Positions 26,834 through 35,511 of a stretch of 64,000 bases of DNA are shown one piece after another. The notes beneath the pieces were generated by a model that was not told the origin of the DNA, ran no database searches, and saw only the letters and a program-made list of their open reading frames with translations. Both the position numbers and the translations under genes were made by a program. This stretch comes from Chloroflexota bacterium (GTDB lineage: Bacteria; Chloroflexota; Chloroflexia; Chloroflexales; Herpetosiphonaceae): the NCBI GenBank assembly GCA_020161265.1, contig JAIUOC010000006.1, forward strand, positions 186,001 through 250,000, given 5' to 3'. How positions within the stretch are numbered: the stretch's first letter is position 1; each line of letters starts with the position of its first letter.

Positions 26834-27637
26834 ATGACGTTGCGCCCAGCAACCCTCGCTGATCGCGAGCCGATTGTAGCTTGGTGCAACACCCTCTGGA
26901 ATGGTCAGCCCGATTATATTGGCGATGTTTGGGAATATTGGTTGCCGCAAGGCCATTTGTATGTTGGCGAGATGGCAGGTTGGCAAGTGCCAGTCGTGGT
27001 ATTGCGCCTGCGAGTGCTCTCGCCAACTCAGGCTTGGTTTGGTGGACTACGCATTCATCCTGAGCTCCAAGGCCAAGGTTTGGGTCGCGAATTGATCGAC
27101 TATTCAATTGCTTGGGCCAAAAGTTGGAGCGCAGCTACGCTTGGCTATATGACCGAGCAGAGTAATCAGCGCATGCATTCGATGGCCGAAAAACTCAATT
27201 TTGCCAACGTAGGCTTTATTGAGTGGTACAAATTGAATGATCTGCCTGCTGCTCAAGCCGAAATTTCGCACGACCCAAGTTTGGTTGATCTGAGCCAAGC
27301 GTCGAATTTGCAGGAGCAAGCGGGGCGCTATGTCTATCAGTGGACGGTGCGCAATCTCGATCAAGCTGAGCTTGAACGCTGTGCCGAGCGCCAAGAATTG
27401 TATGTGCTGGCGGATGGCAGTGGCTGGATGATTTGCGAACATGATGGCTTTATTGCCCAAATTGAGGGTGATTTGGCCGCCCAAACGCAGCTTTTGGCTC
27501 ATGCTCGCACCCTGCCCGAATGCGGAAATTTATTAACTCCAATTTGGCGAGGCAGTCGGCAGGCTCAATTAATCACCCAACTCAACTGGCATAATACCAA
27601 CGAAGCCTATAGTTTGTTTGAATTAAGCCTAACCTGA
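26834..27637 (+). CDS. GNAT-family acetyltransferase
   Basis: A 267-residue protein. The N-terminal half (1-150) is a GNAT domain: MTLRPATLADREPIVAWCN, VLRLRVLSPTQAWFGGLRIHPELQGQGLGRELIDYS with the acetyl-CoA loop QGQGLG, then TLGYMTEQSNQRMHSMAEKLNF. The C-terminal half (about 155-267) may be a second, degenerate GNAT-like or ligand domain. The acceptor substrate is unknown. ATG 26834 follows the previous stop by one base, which suits translational coupling; upstream in-frame ATGs lie inside the acidic tail of the preceding gene and give no family-like sequence. Confidence 0.86.
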   Translation: MTLRPATLADREPIVAWCNTLWNGQPDYIGDVWEYWLPQGHLYVGEMAGWQVPVVVLRLRVLSPTQAWFGGLRIHPELQGQGLGRELIDYSIAWAKSWSAATLGYMTEQSNQRMHSMAEKLNFANVGFIEWYKLNDLPAAQAEISHDPSLVDLSQASNLQEQAGRYVYQWTVRNLDQAELERCAERQELYVLADGSGWMICEHDGFIAQIEGDLAAQTQLLAHARTLPECGNLLTPIWRGSRQAQLITQLNWHNTNEAYSLFELSLT

Positions 27638-27675
27638 TGCACAAATAGCCCATCAGCATCGTGTATAATCAATCA

Positions 27676-27784
27676 GGCTATTGGCTCTAGGCTCTAGGCT
27701 TTTGTGTCCATAGCTTGCAAAAGATAATCAATCACCGACTTATTATTTGGTGGCTATAGCCTATAGCCTTATGCCTATAGCCTT
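27676..27784. repeat. GGCTCTAGGCT / CCTATAGCC string pair before alaS
   Basis: GGCTATTGGCTCTAGGCTC-type strings at 27676-27700 and GGCTATAGCCTATAGCC-type strings at 27751-27784 fill most of the 165-base gap between the acetyltransferase gene and alaS. They are partly complementary and could fold into a long hairpin. No T-box motif is present. Confidence 0.65.
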
Positions 27785-27802
27785 TTTACTGAGGTTTCCT
27801 AA

Positions 27803-30472
27803 ATGAAAGGTTCAGAGCTACGGCAGCGTTTCTTAGACTACTTTGCGCGGCAAGGGCACGCCGTCGTGCCAAGTAGCTCGCTGATTCCTGCCGATAATCC
27901 CACCCTGTTGTTTACAGTGGCTGGGATGGTTCAGTTTAACGATGTCTTTTTAGGTCGCGAAAGCCGTCCCTACAGCCGCGCAGTTTCATCGCAAAAATGT
28001 TTGCGCATCTCTGGCAAGCAAAACGACCTTGAAAATGTCGGGCCATCGCCCCGTCACCACACCTTTTTTGAGATGCTGGGCAATTTTTCGTTTGGCGATT
28101 ATTTCAAAAAAGATGCCATCCGCTTTGCCTGGGAGTTTCTGACCCAAGAAATTGGGCTTGATCCCAAACGTATGTGGGTCAGTATTTACGAAGGCGATGA
28201 GCAAATTCCTGCCGATGAAGAAGCTCATGATTTATGGCTGGCCTATATGCCTGCCGAGCGGATTCTGCGCTTCGATGCTAAAGATAATTTGTGGTCGGCA
28301 GGTGATGTTGGGCCACGCGGGCCATGCTCGGAAATTCATTATTACATTGGCGATGATCCTGATAACCAAGTGCCTGAAGGTGTTAACTCTGAAGACGACA
28401 CCTATATGGAAATTTGGAACTTGGTGTTTATGCAATACAACCGTGATGAAAACGGTGTATTAACGCTGCTCCCTAAGCCATCAATCGACACCGGCATGAG
28501 CCTCGAACGCTTGGCAATTGTCAAGCAAGGCGTGTTTCGCTCGTATGAAACCGACTTGTTCACGCCAATTATCCACACGGTGATGGAATTACTGGGTAGC
28601 AGTAGCGAACATTATCAAGCCAATAGCTCGGCCTATCACGTTGTCGCCGACCATAGCCGCTCGATCGCTTTTATGATTGCCGATGGCTTGCGGCCTGGTA
28701 ACGAAGGTCGTTCGTATGTGTTGCGGCGATTGGTGCGGCGGGCGGCCTATTTTGGCCAAACCATCGGCTTCAAAGCGCCGTTTTTGGCCGAAACGATCGC
28801 AACAGTGATCGATATGATGGGCGCTGCTTACCCTGAGTTGCGCAGCAAACAAGCCTATATTGCCGAGGTTGTGACAGGCGAAGAAGAACGTTTCAACAAA
28901 ACCTTGGCTGGTGGTTTGCGCCAACTCGAAGCGATGTTGCCCAATCAAGCTGACAAAGCCGTTTTCAGTGGCGCTGATGCCTTCAAACTCTACGATACCT
29001 ATGGCTTTCCGCTCGACTTGACCGAACGAATCGTGGCCGAACGTGGTTTGACGGTTGATTTGGCGGGCTATGAGGCTGAACTTGAGGCTCAACGCGCTCG
29101 TGGCCGTGGTGCTGCCCAATTCAAAAAAGGCGCAGTGACTGAACGCTGGGCTGAGCGTAATTTGGCTCCAACCAGCTTTACTGGCTACAACGAGCTGGAA
29201 AGCTGGGGCCATGTCTTGGCGCTCGAATTCGATGGCGAGGAGCTTGGCACGGTTCAACGTGGTCAAGAAGTGGCCTTTGTGCTTGATCGCACGCCCTGCT
29301 ATGCCGAAAGCGGCGGCCAAATGGGCGATAGTGGCGTGTTGGTCGGGCCGCATGGTACCATCGTGATTGACGATGTGCAAAAGCCCGTACCTGGTGTATT
29401 TGTCCATCGTGGCAAGGTCAGCGAAGGCAGCGTGAGCCTTGGCGAGCAAGTCACCGTGACGGTTGATGCAGCACGTCGCCGCGATATTGTGCGCAATCAT
29501 ACAGCGACCCACTTGCTGCATCGAGCCTTGCGCGATACGCTTGGCGATCACGCTGAGCAAAAAGGCTCGTTGGTTGCGCCCGAACGCTTGCGTTTCGACT
29601 TCAACAACCAAAAAGGCTTGAGCAGCGAACAACTCCAGCAAATTGAAGATCAAGTCAATGCCTGGATTCGCGCTGATAGCAAGGTTGAGGCTGCCGAAAT
29701 GGCCTTGCCGCAAGCCCGCGAATTGGGCGCAATGGCCTTGTTTGGCGAAAAATATGGCGATGTGGTGCGGGTGGTCACCGTTGGCTGTGGCAATGCAAGT
29801 GATCACATCCATACCAACAGCGAAGCGCCAGTTTGCTCACGCGAGCTTTGCGGTGGCGTTCACGTTGCCCGCACAGGCGAAATTGGCTTCTTCAAAATCG
29901 TCAGCGAAGGCTCGGTTGCCTCAGGTGTGCGGCGGATCGAGGCGGTAACTGGCCGCGCTGCTGCTGAATGGGTCAGCCAACAAGCTCAATTGATTCGCAC
30001 GCTCGGCGATAAACTGGGTGCACAACCAGGCAAAGTCGAAGAAAAACTCGATGCCCTGTTGCTCGACCAAAAAGCTCGCCGTGACGAAATCGAACGCTTG
30101 CGCGGCGAACTTGCTGCTGGTCAGGTTGATAGTTTGCTCGCCCAAAAAATTGAGCAAGCTGGCACGCCATTGGTGGTTGCCCGCGTTGAAGCCAGCGATG
30201 CTGATAGCTTCCGCCGTTTGGGCGAACAACTACGCGATAAACTTGGCAGTGGCGTGGTGATTCTCGGCACGGTGATCGATGGTAAGCCTTTGCTGCTAGC
30301 CGCTGCAACCGCCGATCAAGTCAAAGCTGGTCGGCATGCTGGCAATTTAGTCAAAGCCTTGGCGGCCAAAGTTGGCGGTGGCGGTGGCGGTCGCGCCGAT
30401 TTTGCCCAAGCTGGCGGTCGCGATGTGGCTGCGCTTGATCAAGCCTTAGCCGAAGCCAGCGGTTTGCTGTAA
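27803..30472 (+). CDS. alaS: Alanyl-tRNA synthetase
   Basis: An 889-residue class II synthetase of standard length. The catalytic core has HHTFFEMLGNFSFGDYFK and GDVGPRGPCSEIHY with MEIWNLVFMQYNRDE; the editing domain has RNHTATHLLHRALR (HxxxH) and CGGVHVARTGEIGFFKIV; the C-Ala domain ends in the flexible glycine tract KVGGGGGGRADFAQAGG. It charges tRNA-Ala and clears Ser/Gly mischarging. The start ATG at 27803 has only a weak AGG upstream. Confidence 0.98.
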   Translation: MKGSELRQRFLDYFARQGHAVVPSSSLIPADNPTLLFTVAGMVQFNDVFLGRESRPYSRAVSSQKCLRISGKQNDLENVGPSPRHHTFFEMLGNFSFGDYFKKDAIRFAWEFLTQEIGLDPKRMWVSIYEGDEQIPADEEAHDLWLAYMPAERILRFDAKDNLWSAGDVGPRGPCSEIHYYIGDDPDNQVPEGVNSEDDTYMEIWNLVFMQYNRDENGVLTLLPKPSIDTGMSLERLAIVKQGVFRSYETDLFTPIIHTVMELLGSSSEHYQANSSAYHVVADHSRSIAFMIADGLRPGNEGRSYVLRRLVRRAAYFGQTIGFKAPFLAETIATVIDMMGAAYPELRSKQAYIAEVVTGEEERFNKTLAGGLRQLEAMLPNQADKAVFSGADAFKLYDTYGFPLDLTERIVAERGLTVDLAGYEAELEAQRARGRGAAQFKKGAVTERWAERNLAPTSFTGYNELESWGHVLALEFDGEELGTVQRGQEVAFVLDRTPCYAESGGQMGDSGVLVGPHGTIVIDDVQKPVPGVFVHRGKVSEGSVSLGEQVTVTVDAARRRDIVRNHTATHLLHRALRDTLGDHAEQKGSLVAPERLRFDFNNQKGLSSEQLQQIEDQVNAWIRADSKVEAAEMALPQARELGAMALFGEKYGDVVRVVTVGCGNASDHIHTNSEAPVCSRELCGGVHVARTGEIGFFKIVSEGSVASGVRRIEAVTGRAAAEWVSQQAQLIRTLGDKLGAQPGKVEEKLDALLLDQKARRDEIERLRGELAAGQVDSLLAQKIEQAGTPLVVARVEASDADSFRRLGEQLRDKLGSGVVILGTVIDGKPLLLAAATADQVKAGRHAGNLVKALAAKVGGGGGGRADFAQAGGRDVAALDQALAEASGLL

Positions 30473-30490
30473 CTGGAACTTCACCCATAG

Positions 30491-30519
30491 CCCCCTCTCC
30501 CGCACGCGAGGCGAGGGGG
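30491..30519. repeat. REP-like CCCCCTC / GAGGGGG hairpin
   Basis: CCCCCTC (30491-30497) and GAGGGGG (30513-30519) lie 18 bases after the alaS stop. A better formed relative occurs at 37326-37352. It may stabilise or end the alaS message; there is no T-run. Confidence 0.5.
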
Positions 30520-30595
30520 AACCAGTTTGCAATGGTAGGTTTTAATCATGGTCTGTTTCGAACCACGGAATCGGTGGATGTGAGACATTCCCGAA

Positions 30596-30671
30596 TTGTC
30601 CTTGAGGGGGTGCAGGGGGATTAAAGCCCCCTGCGTTTCCCGCCTTGAGGCGGGACGGAAGGGTGGTGATC
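30596..30671 (+). repeat. 76-bp two-hairpin dispersed repeat, copy 2
   Basis: This copy is the inverse of 25950-26025. It holds two perfect stems, GCAGGGGG with CCCCCTGC, and CCCGCC-TTGA-GGCGGG, separated by CGTTT. It lies in the 417-base gap between alaS and the gp47-like gene. Confidence 0.82.
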
Positions 30672-30782
30672 ACCGATTTTTGATGATCACCATACTATTG
30701 GTTAAAACCTATCCTTGAAAGGAATGGGCTAAGGGTGATGGTTCACTCATAGCTCACCCCAATCGCCCAATGAGGGACCAAA

Positions 30783-30847
30783 CTGTGGTGTTGCCCTCAT
30801 CAGGATAAGATCGTTGTACAATATTGCCGATCCTGCCAACACCACAG
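30783..30847. promoter_or_regulatory. Long nested dyad upstream of the gp47-like gene
   Basis: CTGTGGTGTTG (30783-30793) and CAACACCACAG (30837-30847) are perfect complements. Inside them AGGAT..GATCG and CGATC-CT form a second, inner dyad around TTGTACAATATTGC. The structure ends 42 bases before the ATG at 30890. It may be an RNA leader stem or a looped operator over a promoter (TACAAT lies in its centre). Confidence 0.55.
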
Positions 30848-30889
30848 CATCCGATGTGTGTTCATTCTGAAAGCTTTGGGGGCAACCCA

Positions 30890-32857
30890 ATGACAACTGG
30901 CAAAACTGAACTGATCACGATTGCCCTTGCTGACCCAATTGATAGCATTATTCAGCAAGTGCGCAATGCCAAAGCAGAGCATGTTGATATTTTCATGCCC
31001 GAAGGCTCGATTTCGTTACAAAGCCGTAAAACCTGTGATCGCTTGCGCGAAACTGCCAATCGCGAGGGCATTGAGTTAACGCTTTATACCAGTGATCCCA
31101 AGGTGGTGAAAGCGGCTTTGACCTGCCAGATGATGGTGGTTGAAATTGAGTCAGCCGTTGTTTCAACCAAAGCACCTGCTGCTCCGCCAGCTCCAGCTAA
31201 ACCAGTTGCGCCAGCTAGCCCCGAAGAAGATTTTTTGGCTTCGCTGGAAGGGTTGCCCTCTGCTTCAACCACCGATCGGTTGCAAACCAGCCCCAGCATT
31301 AGCAAACCGATCCCAACGGCAGCACCCAGCCAACCAGCTCGCAGTGAAATCGACGATTGGGCTGATGCCCTCGATAGCCTTTCGGTGGCTTCGACTGCTG
31401 GCGAAACTGGCTTGCGTCAGCATGAACAAGCGCGTGGTAACGATAGCTGGGATTTTGATTCATTCAACGATCTTTCTGATGCGCTGAGTGGCGATACTGC
31501 CAGCGCTGCGCCAGCCCGCCCACGGATTCGCCCCGAAGATATTGAATTAACCAGCGATGATATGCATCGCCAAGATGCCAAAGCTCGCCGCGCCCGAGCT
31601 GAGCAAAAACGCGCTGACGAAAAAGCTGAACTCAAACAACAAACCGCGCCCAAACGCAATTATCCCTTGTGGGGCATGGTTATTTTGGGGGCGATTGCGA
31701 TTATCGCGTTGTTATGGCTGCTGTTTGGCAATAAATTGGCTAGCGGCGTAACCGTGGTGGTGCGGCCAGCTCCAACCTCGGGCGGCCAAACCTACGAAGA
31801 TGTGCGGCTCAACTATCAAGCCGACCCAATTAGCGAGCCAAGCTCGGCGGCGATTCAAGGGCGCTTGATCAACGTGCCAATTTCGGTGAGCGTGCGTGGT
31901 ACGGTAATTACGGCGACCGAACAACCTGATCAAGCAGCAACTGGCATCCTCGAAGTTTATAACCGCAACACGCAGGCCTACCCAATTCCTGCCAATACGC
32001 GGGTACGAGTGCTCAACTCGGCTGGCGAAGAAATTATCTTTTTGACCCAAGCCGAAACGACGATTCCAGCCGCTACAGGCAATTTTGCCGGAATTGTCAG
32101 CGGGGTTGGTTCGTTGCAAATTGTGGCCAGTGCTGGTGGTACGCGCTACAACATGCCTGCTAGCCAAGATCCGGTTTGGACGATTGAAGGCTATGAAGGC
32201 GCGCTCTTTTCGATCAATCCTGAGCCAATTCAAGGTGGTACAACTGCGCTGCTGAAATTGCCAGTCGAAAGTGATTGGATGCCCTTGTTGCCCCAAGCTG
32301 TTGCTCAATTTCGCAGTGCGATTCCTGCTCAAATGCAAACCGTGCTGCAAGAAGGCGAAGTCTTGGCTGATGTTGAATTTTTGCCGAATGTCGATGCCTT
32401 GACTCAAGACCCTTCGCTTTACGATATTCAAACCCGACCCGTGCCCGAAACCGATGGCGGCTTTGAGTTGGTCGTGACGGCGAATTTCCAAGGCTTGGCG
32501 GTGCGTGGCAGTTTTGCCGAGCAGTTGAATCGGGCTTTGCCGAATGCCTTGCGGATCAAAGACCCATCATTCAGCACTGACACCACTAGCATTGTGCGCA
32601 GCCAAGTGCGCTTGGATGATTCAGGCGCTAGTTTGTTGCTGGCAACGGTCGAAGTTGCTCCCAAAACCGCAGTTGGCCTGCCCGATAGCACCAAACTGAA
32701 AATCGCCGAGAGCATCAAAGGCCTAACCCCAGCCGAAGCCTTGGCGCAGTTGGAAGCCTTACGCGAAAGCGGCTTGATTGGTGATATTGTGTCAGTTCCC
32801 GAAGTCGAGCGCTTGCCCGTCGATCCAGCCGAAATTAATGTTCAGGTGCAGGAATGA
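30890..32857 (+). CDS. Membrane protein with gp47/baseplate-J-like extracellular domain
   Basis: A 655-residue protein. The N-terminal 90 residues form a small alpha/beta domain (TELITIALADPIDSIIQ...VDIFMPEGS). A Pro/Ala/Ser linker (100-250), basic/acidic segment and one membrane helix (about 262-284) follow. The extracellular part has beta-rich stretches like those of baseplate J/gp47 proteins: GILEVYNRNTQAYPIPANTRV and GNFAGIVSGVGSLQIVASAGG. The C-terminal 200 residues repeat alpha/beta units. Function unknown; no phage or secretion genes are adjacent, so the gp47 label is structural only. Its stop overlaps the ruvX start (ATGA), so the two are co-translated. Confidence 0.72.
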   Translation: MTTGKTELITIALADPIDSIIQQVRNAKAEHVDIFMPEGSISLQSRKTCDRLRETANREGIELTLYTSDPKVVKAALTCQMMVVEIESAVVSTKAPAAPPAPAKPVAPASPEEDFLASLEGLPSASTTDRLQTSPSISKPIPTAAPSQPARSEIDDWADALDSLSVASTAGETGLRQHEQARGNDSWDFDSFNDLSDALSGDTASAAPARPRIRPEDIELTSDDMHRQDAKARRARAEQKRADEKAELKQQTAPKRNYPLWGMVILGAIAIIALLWLLFGNKLASGVTVVVRPAPTSGGQTYEDVRLNYQADPISEPSSAAIQGRLINVPISVSVRGTVITATEQPDQAATGILEVYNRNTQAYPIPANTRVRVLNSAGEEIIFLTQAETTIPAATGNFAGIVSGVGSLQIVASAGGTRYNMPASQDPVWTIEGYEGALFSINPEPIQGGTTALLKLPVESDWMPLLPQAVAQFRSAIPAQMQTVLQEGEVLADVEFLPNVDALTQDPSLYDIQTRPVPETDGGFELVVTANFQGLAVRGSFAEQLNRALPNALRIKDPSFSTDTTSIVRSQVRLDDSGASLLLATVEVAPKTAVGLPDSTKLKIAESIKGLTPAEALAQLEALRESGLIGDIVSVPEVERLPVDPAEINVQVQE

Positions 32858-33330
32858 GTGATCGTCCAACCCATGGCCGAATCATCGCTTTGGATGTTGG
32901 CAACAAACGGATCGGGGTGGCTATGTGCGACCCCGACCGAATTATCGCCAGCGGCCAGCCAACCCTTCCAGCACAGCCAACCGATAAAGCCTATGCTCAG
33001 CTTTTGCAAATGATTGCTGATAACGAGGTCGTTGAGGTGGTGATTGGCTTGCCTTTGACCTTGCGTGGCGAGGTTGGGGCGCAGGCCAAAGCGGTGCAAG
33101 CCTTCAGTCGTGGGCTGGAAAAACGCACCAAAATTCCGATTACCTTGTATGATGAGCGCTTTACCAGCGTTGAGGCTGAGCGTTCGCTCGAAGCCATGGG
33201 CATCAAAAAAAGCAAACATCGTGATCATGTCGATGAATTAGCCGCTATTTTGATTCTGCAAGATTATATGAGTTCAATCGCGCCGCCCCGCCCACGCTAC
33301 CACGACCCCGACCACGAAGATTGGGATTAA
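32854..33330 (+). CDS. ruvX: Holliday junction resolvase-like YqgF/RuvX
   Basis: A 158-residue RNase H-fold protein of the YqgF/RuvX family: RIIALDVGNKRIGVAMCD with the first catalytic aspartate, VVIGLPLTLRGE, ITLYDERFTSVEAER, and DHVDELAAILILQDYM with the last catalytic acid. The family is tied to pre-16S rRNA 5'-end processing and possibly junction resolution. It starts inside the stop of the gp47-like gene, and a strong terminator follows. A short C-terminal Pro/His/Asp tail is lineage specific. Confidence 0.93.
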   Translation: MSDRPTHGRIIALDVGNKRIGVAMCDPDRIIASGQPTLPAQPTDKAYAQLLQMIADNEVVEVVIGLPLTLRGEVGAQAKAVQAFSRGLEKRTKIPITLYDERFTSVEAERSLEAMGIKKSKHRDHVDELAAILILQDYMSSIAPPRPRYHDPDHEDWD

Positions 33331-33336
33331 CTACAA

Positions 33337-33366
33337 AGCCCTGTTGATTTTCAACAGGGCTTGTTT
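33337..33366. terminator. Terminator after ruvX, between convergent genes
   Basis: AGCCCTGTTGA (33337-33347) pairs with TCAACAGGGCT (33351-33361) around TTT, followed by TGTTT. It separates ruvX from the minus-strand beta-galactosidase gene. Confidence 0.88.
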
Positions 33367-33369
33367 GAT

Positions 33370-35304
33370 TTAGGGTTGTTTGAGCCAGCGAATGCCTAAA
33401 CTTTCAATTGAACACTCGCCACTGCATTGCTCACCACTGAGGCAATCATGCCAGGTGCCTTGGAGCTTGATGCTTTGGGCTTGCTCGCCATGGTTGAACC
33501 ACAACACGCCATCGGTCAACTCGATGCGTTCGATTTCGCTGGGCAAGCGTTGGGCAGCGGGCCAGAGCCGTGGCAACAGATCGCCCAAAATTTCTTCGGT
33601 GGGATAGCAACCCATCAACACCGCTAGGCCTTTGCCATAAGTCGCGGCGGTGATTGCAGCCTGACCCTTAGCATAACTCTTGCTCCAGGTTGCTAAGGTG
33701 TTGGCATGGGTCACATTCAGCACTTCCATCCAAAGTGGTGCGGTGTGGCTCGTCTCGCCAAATTGTACCGCCCATGGCTTGGCTGGGTCGAGGGCACTCC
33801 ACTCGGCGACATCAGCTCCAAATAAATCGGTCAAGCCACTGGGGAAGCCATCAGGAGCAGTGCGATTGTCGCGGCGTTTGGTTAAACTGCGTGGCGTGCA
33901 GATCAACGTGCCGCCTGCCTGAACCCACTCGCGCCAGCCCGCAGTTTCGGCAGGGTTATCAAGCATTGGGGCGACAGCAATCGCTAGTTGATAGGCATCG
34001 AGTGGCGTGCCACGCTGGACAATATCAACCCCAACCCCATAGCTGGTAAGCGTGCGATGGATTGTGCGCAGCAATTGCCAATAATTCCAGCCTTGAGCAT
34101 GGGGATCGAGTTGTTGCGCCCAATGATCGTCGTAGGAAACCAGCAAGGCAACCTTGCGCGGCGCAGCTTCGGGCTGGCCATGCTGCTGCCATTCATTGGC
34201 AACAATCCGGGCTTCGGTGCTGCCACGCGCTGGCCGATTGGCATGATCGCGCAGGCCGCTATGATATTGCTCTTGGCCCAACCAACATGCCCGCCAACGA
34301 AAATACAGCACATTAGCTGCGCCATGGGCAGCATCTTGATAGCTCCACAGCCGCACTTGGTTGGGTGGCACTGGCGGATTGGTGGGAGTCCAGTTGATTT
34401 GGCCTGGCTGTTGCTCCATCACCCAAAATGGCTGACGCTTGAGGCCGCGAATATGGTCGTGATACATCGCCACCGTTTGCCAATCGGGAAAGCCATGCGG
34501 GTAATTATCCCAAGCAATTGTATCGACTTGCTGCGCCATATCAAACCAATTAATCTCATCGTCGCCAGGTGCAATGTTGGTTAAAATCGTGCGATTTGGT
34601 GAGTGCTGGCGCAAAATTTCTGCCTGCATCGCACAATATGCCACCTGCTGATCCGAGGCAAAGCGGCGATAATCGAGCACCAACGAGGGATTATGACCGC
34701 CGCCAACTGGTACATTTGGCAAAGGAATTTGCTGCCAATCGCTGTAGGTTTGGCTCCAAAAGGCCGTGCCCCATGCTTGATTGAGGCTTGCTAAATCGCC
34801 GTAGCGTTGGCTCAGCCATTGGCGAAAAGCCGCAGCGCAATGATCGCAGTAGCACCGCGCCGAGCCATGATTGCCAATTTCGTTATCGATTTGCCAAGCG
34901 GCAATCGCCGGATGCTGACCATAGCGTTCGGCCATGGCCGTGACGATCTGGCGGCTATATTCGATGTACTGCGGATTGACCAAACAAGCTTGGCGACGAC
35001 CACCATGGCCTAAACGCCGACCTTGGGCATCGATCCGCATTAAATCGGGCTGGTTATGGGTTAGCCAAGCGGGCGGGGTGGCGGTGGGCGTGCCAAGCAC
35101 AATGTTCAAGCCTTGACTCGCCAATGTTTCAATTGCTTGGTCGAGCCATGCCCAATCATACTGACCAGCGGCTGGCTCCATCAAAGCCCAAGCAAACTCG
35201 CCAATCCGCACATACTCCAAGCCCAAGGCCTGCATCTGTTTGGCATCATCGGCCCACCACGTTTGGGGCCAATGCTCAGGATAATAACAAACACCTAATG
35301 GCAT
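33370..35304 (-). CDS. Beta-galactosidase, glycoside hydrolase family 42
   Basis: A 644-residue GH42 enzyme. MPLGVCYYPEHWPQTWW at the N-terminus opens the barrel; the acid/base glutamate is in WQIDNEIGNH (about residue 142) and the nucleophile in FWVMEQQPG (about residue 299). A zinc-binding cysteine group CYCDHC is visible near 158. A trimerisation-like domain follows (about 395-600). AGAGG lies five bases before ATG 35304; the upstream in-frame codons are read from a repeat (HPSSF-type) and were rejected. It is probably cytoplasmic. Its neighbours are MalG, MalF and binding-protein genes on the same strand, so it likely cleaves an imported beta-galactoside. Confidence 0.95.
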   Translation of the reverse strand: MPLGVCYYPEHWPQTWWADDAKQMQALGLEYVRIGEFAWALMEPAAGQYDWAWLDQAIETLASQGLNIVLGTPTATPPAWLTHNQPDLMRIDAQGRRLGHGGRRQACLVNPQYIEYSRQIVTAMAERYGQHPAIAAWQIDNEIGNHGSARCYCDHCAAAFRQWLSQRYGDLASLNQAWGTAFWSQTYSDWQQIPLPNVPVGGGHNPSLVLDYRRFASDQQVAYCAMQAEILRQHSPNRTILTNIAPGDDEINWFDMAQQVDTIAWDNYPHGFPDWQTVAMYHDHIRGLKRQPFWVMEQQPGQINWTPTNPPVPPNQVRLWSYQDAAHGAANVLYFRWRACWLGQEQYHSGLRDHANRPARGSTEARIVANEWQQHGQPEAAPRKVALLVSYDDHWAQQLDPHAQGWNYWQLLRTIHRTLTSYGVGVDIVQRGTPLDAYQLAIAVAPMLDNPAETAGWREWVQAGGTLICTPRSLTKRRDNRTAPDGFPSGLTDLFGADVAEWSALDPAKPWAVQFGETSHTAPLWMEVLNVTHANTLATWSKSYAKGQAAITAATYGKGLAVLMGCYPTEEILGDLLPRLWPAAQRLPSEIERIELTDGVLWFNHGEQAQSIKLQGTWHDCLSGEQCSGECSIESLGIRWLKQP

Positions 35305-35319
35305 AGAAACCTCTTTTGA

Positions 35320-35508
35320 AAGGATGAAGGATGAGGGATGAAGGATGAAGCCAAAATGCAAGAGATTGAGTTGTAACCACGAAGAGCACGAAGGACACTA
35401 AGTTTTGCGCAATCGGTTACTACCATTTTGTTGCAATTTAGGCATTTAACAAATCTAAAATTCGTGTTCTTCGCGGTTAAATTTCATCCTTCATCCCTCA
35501 TCCTTCAT
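35320..35508. repeat. Nested inverted repeat of GGATGAAGG and ACCACGAAG strings
   Basis: The left half is GGATGAAGGATGAGGG-type sequence, then AACCACGAAGAGCACGAAGG; the right half is TTCGTGTTCTTCGCGGTTAA and CATCCTTCATCCCTCATCC. Both modules are inverted in the correct nested order, so the 189-base spacer between malG and the GH42 gene is one imperfect palindrome with a loop of about 60 bases. Confidence 0.8.
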
Positions 35509-35511
35509 AAT

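Noticed and set aside
27638-27802. T-box leader before alaS
   Set aside because: The gap is only 165 bases, no conserved T-box AGGGUGGNACCGCG sequence is present, and the region is made of CTATAGCC strings.
28589-29812. Long open frame on the minus strand within alaS
   Set aside because: It is the shadow of the alaS coding frame; alaS motifs are continuous on the plus strand.
35305-35361. Upstream extension of the GH42 gene
   Set aside because: It is read from GGATGAAGG strings (HPSSF peptides), and AGAGG precedes the ATG at 35304.
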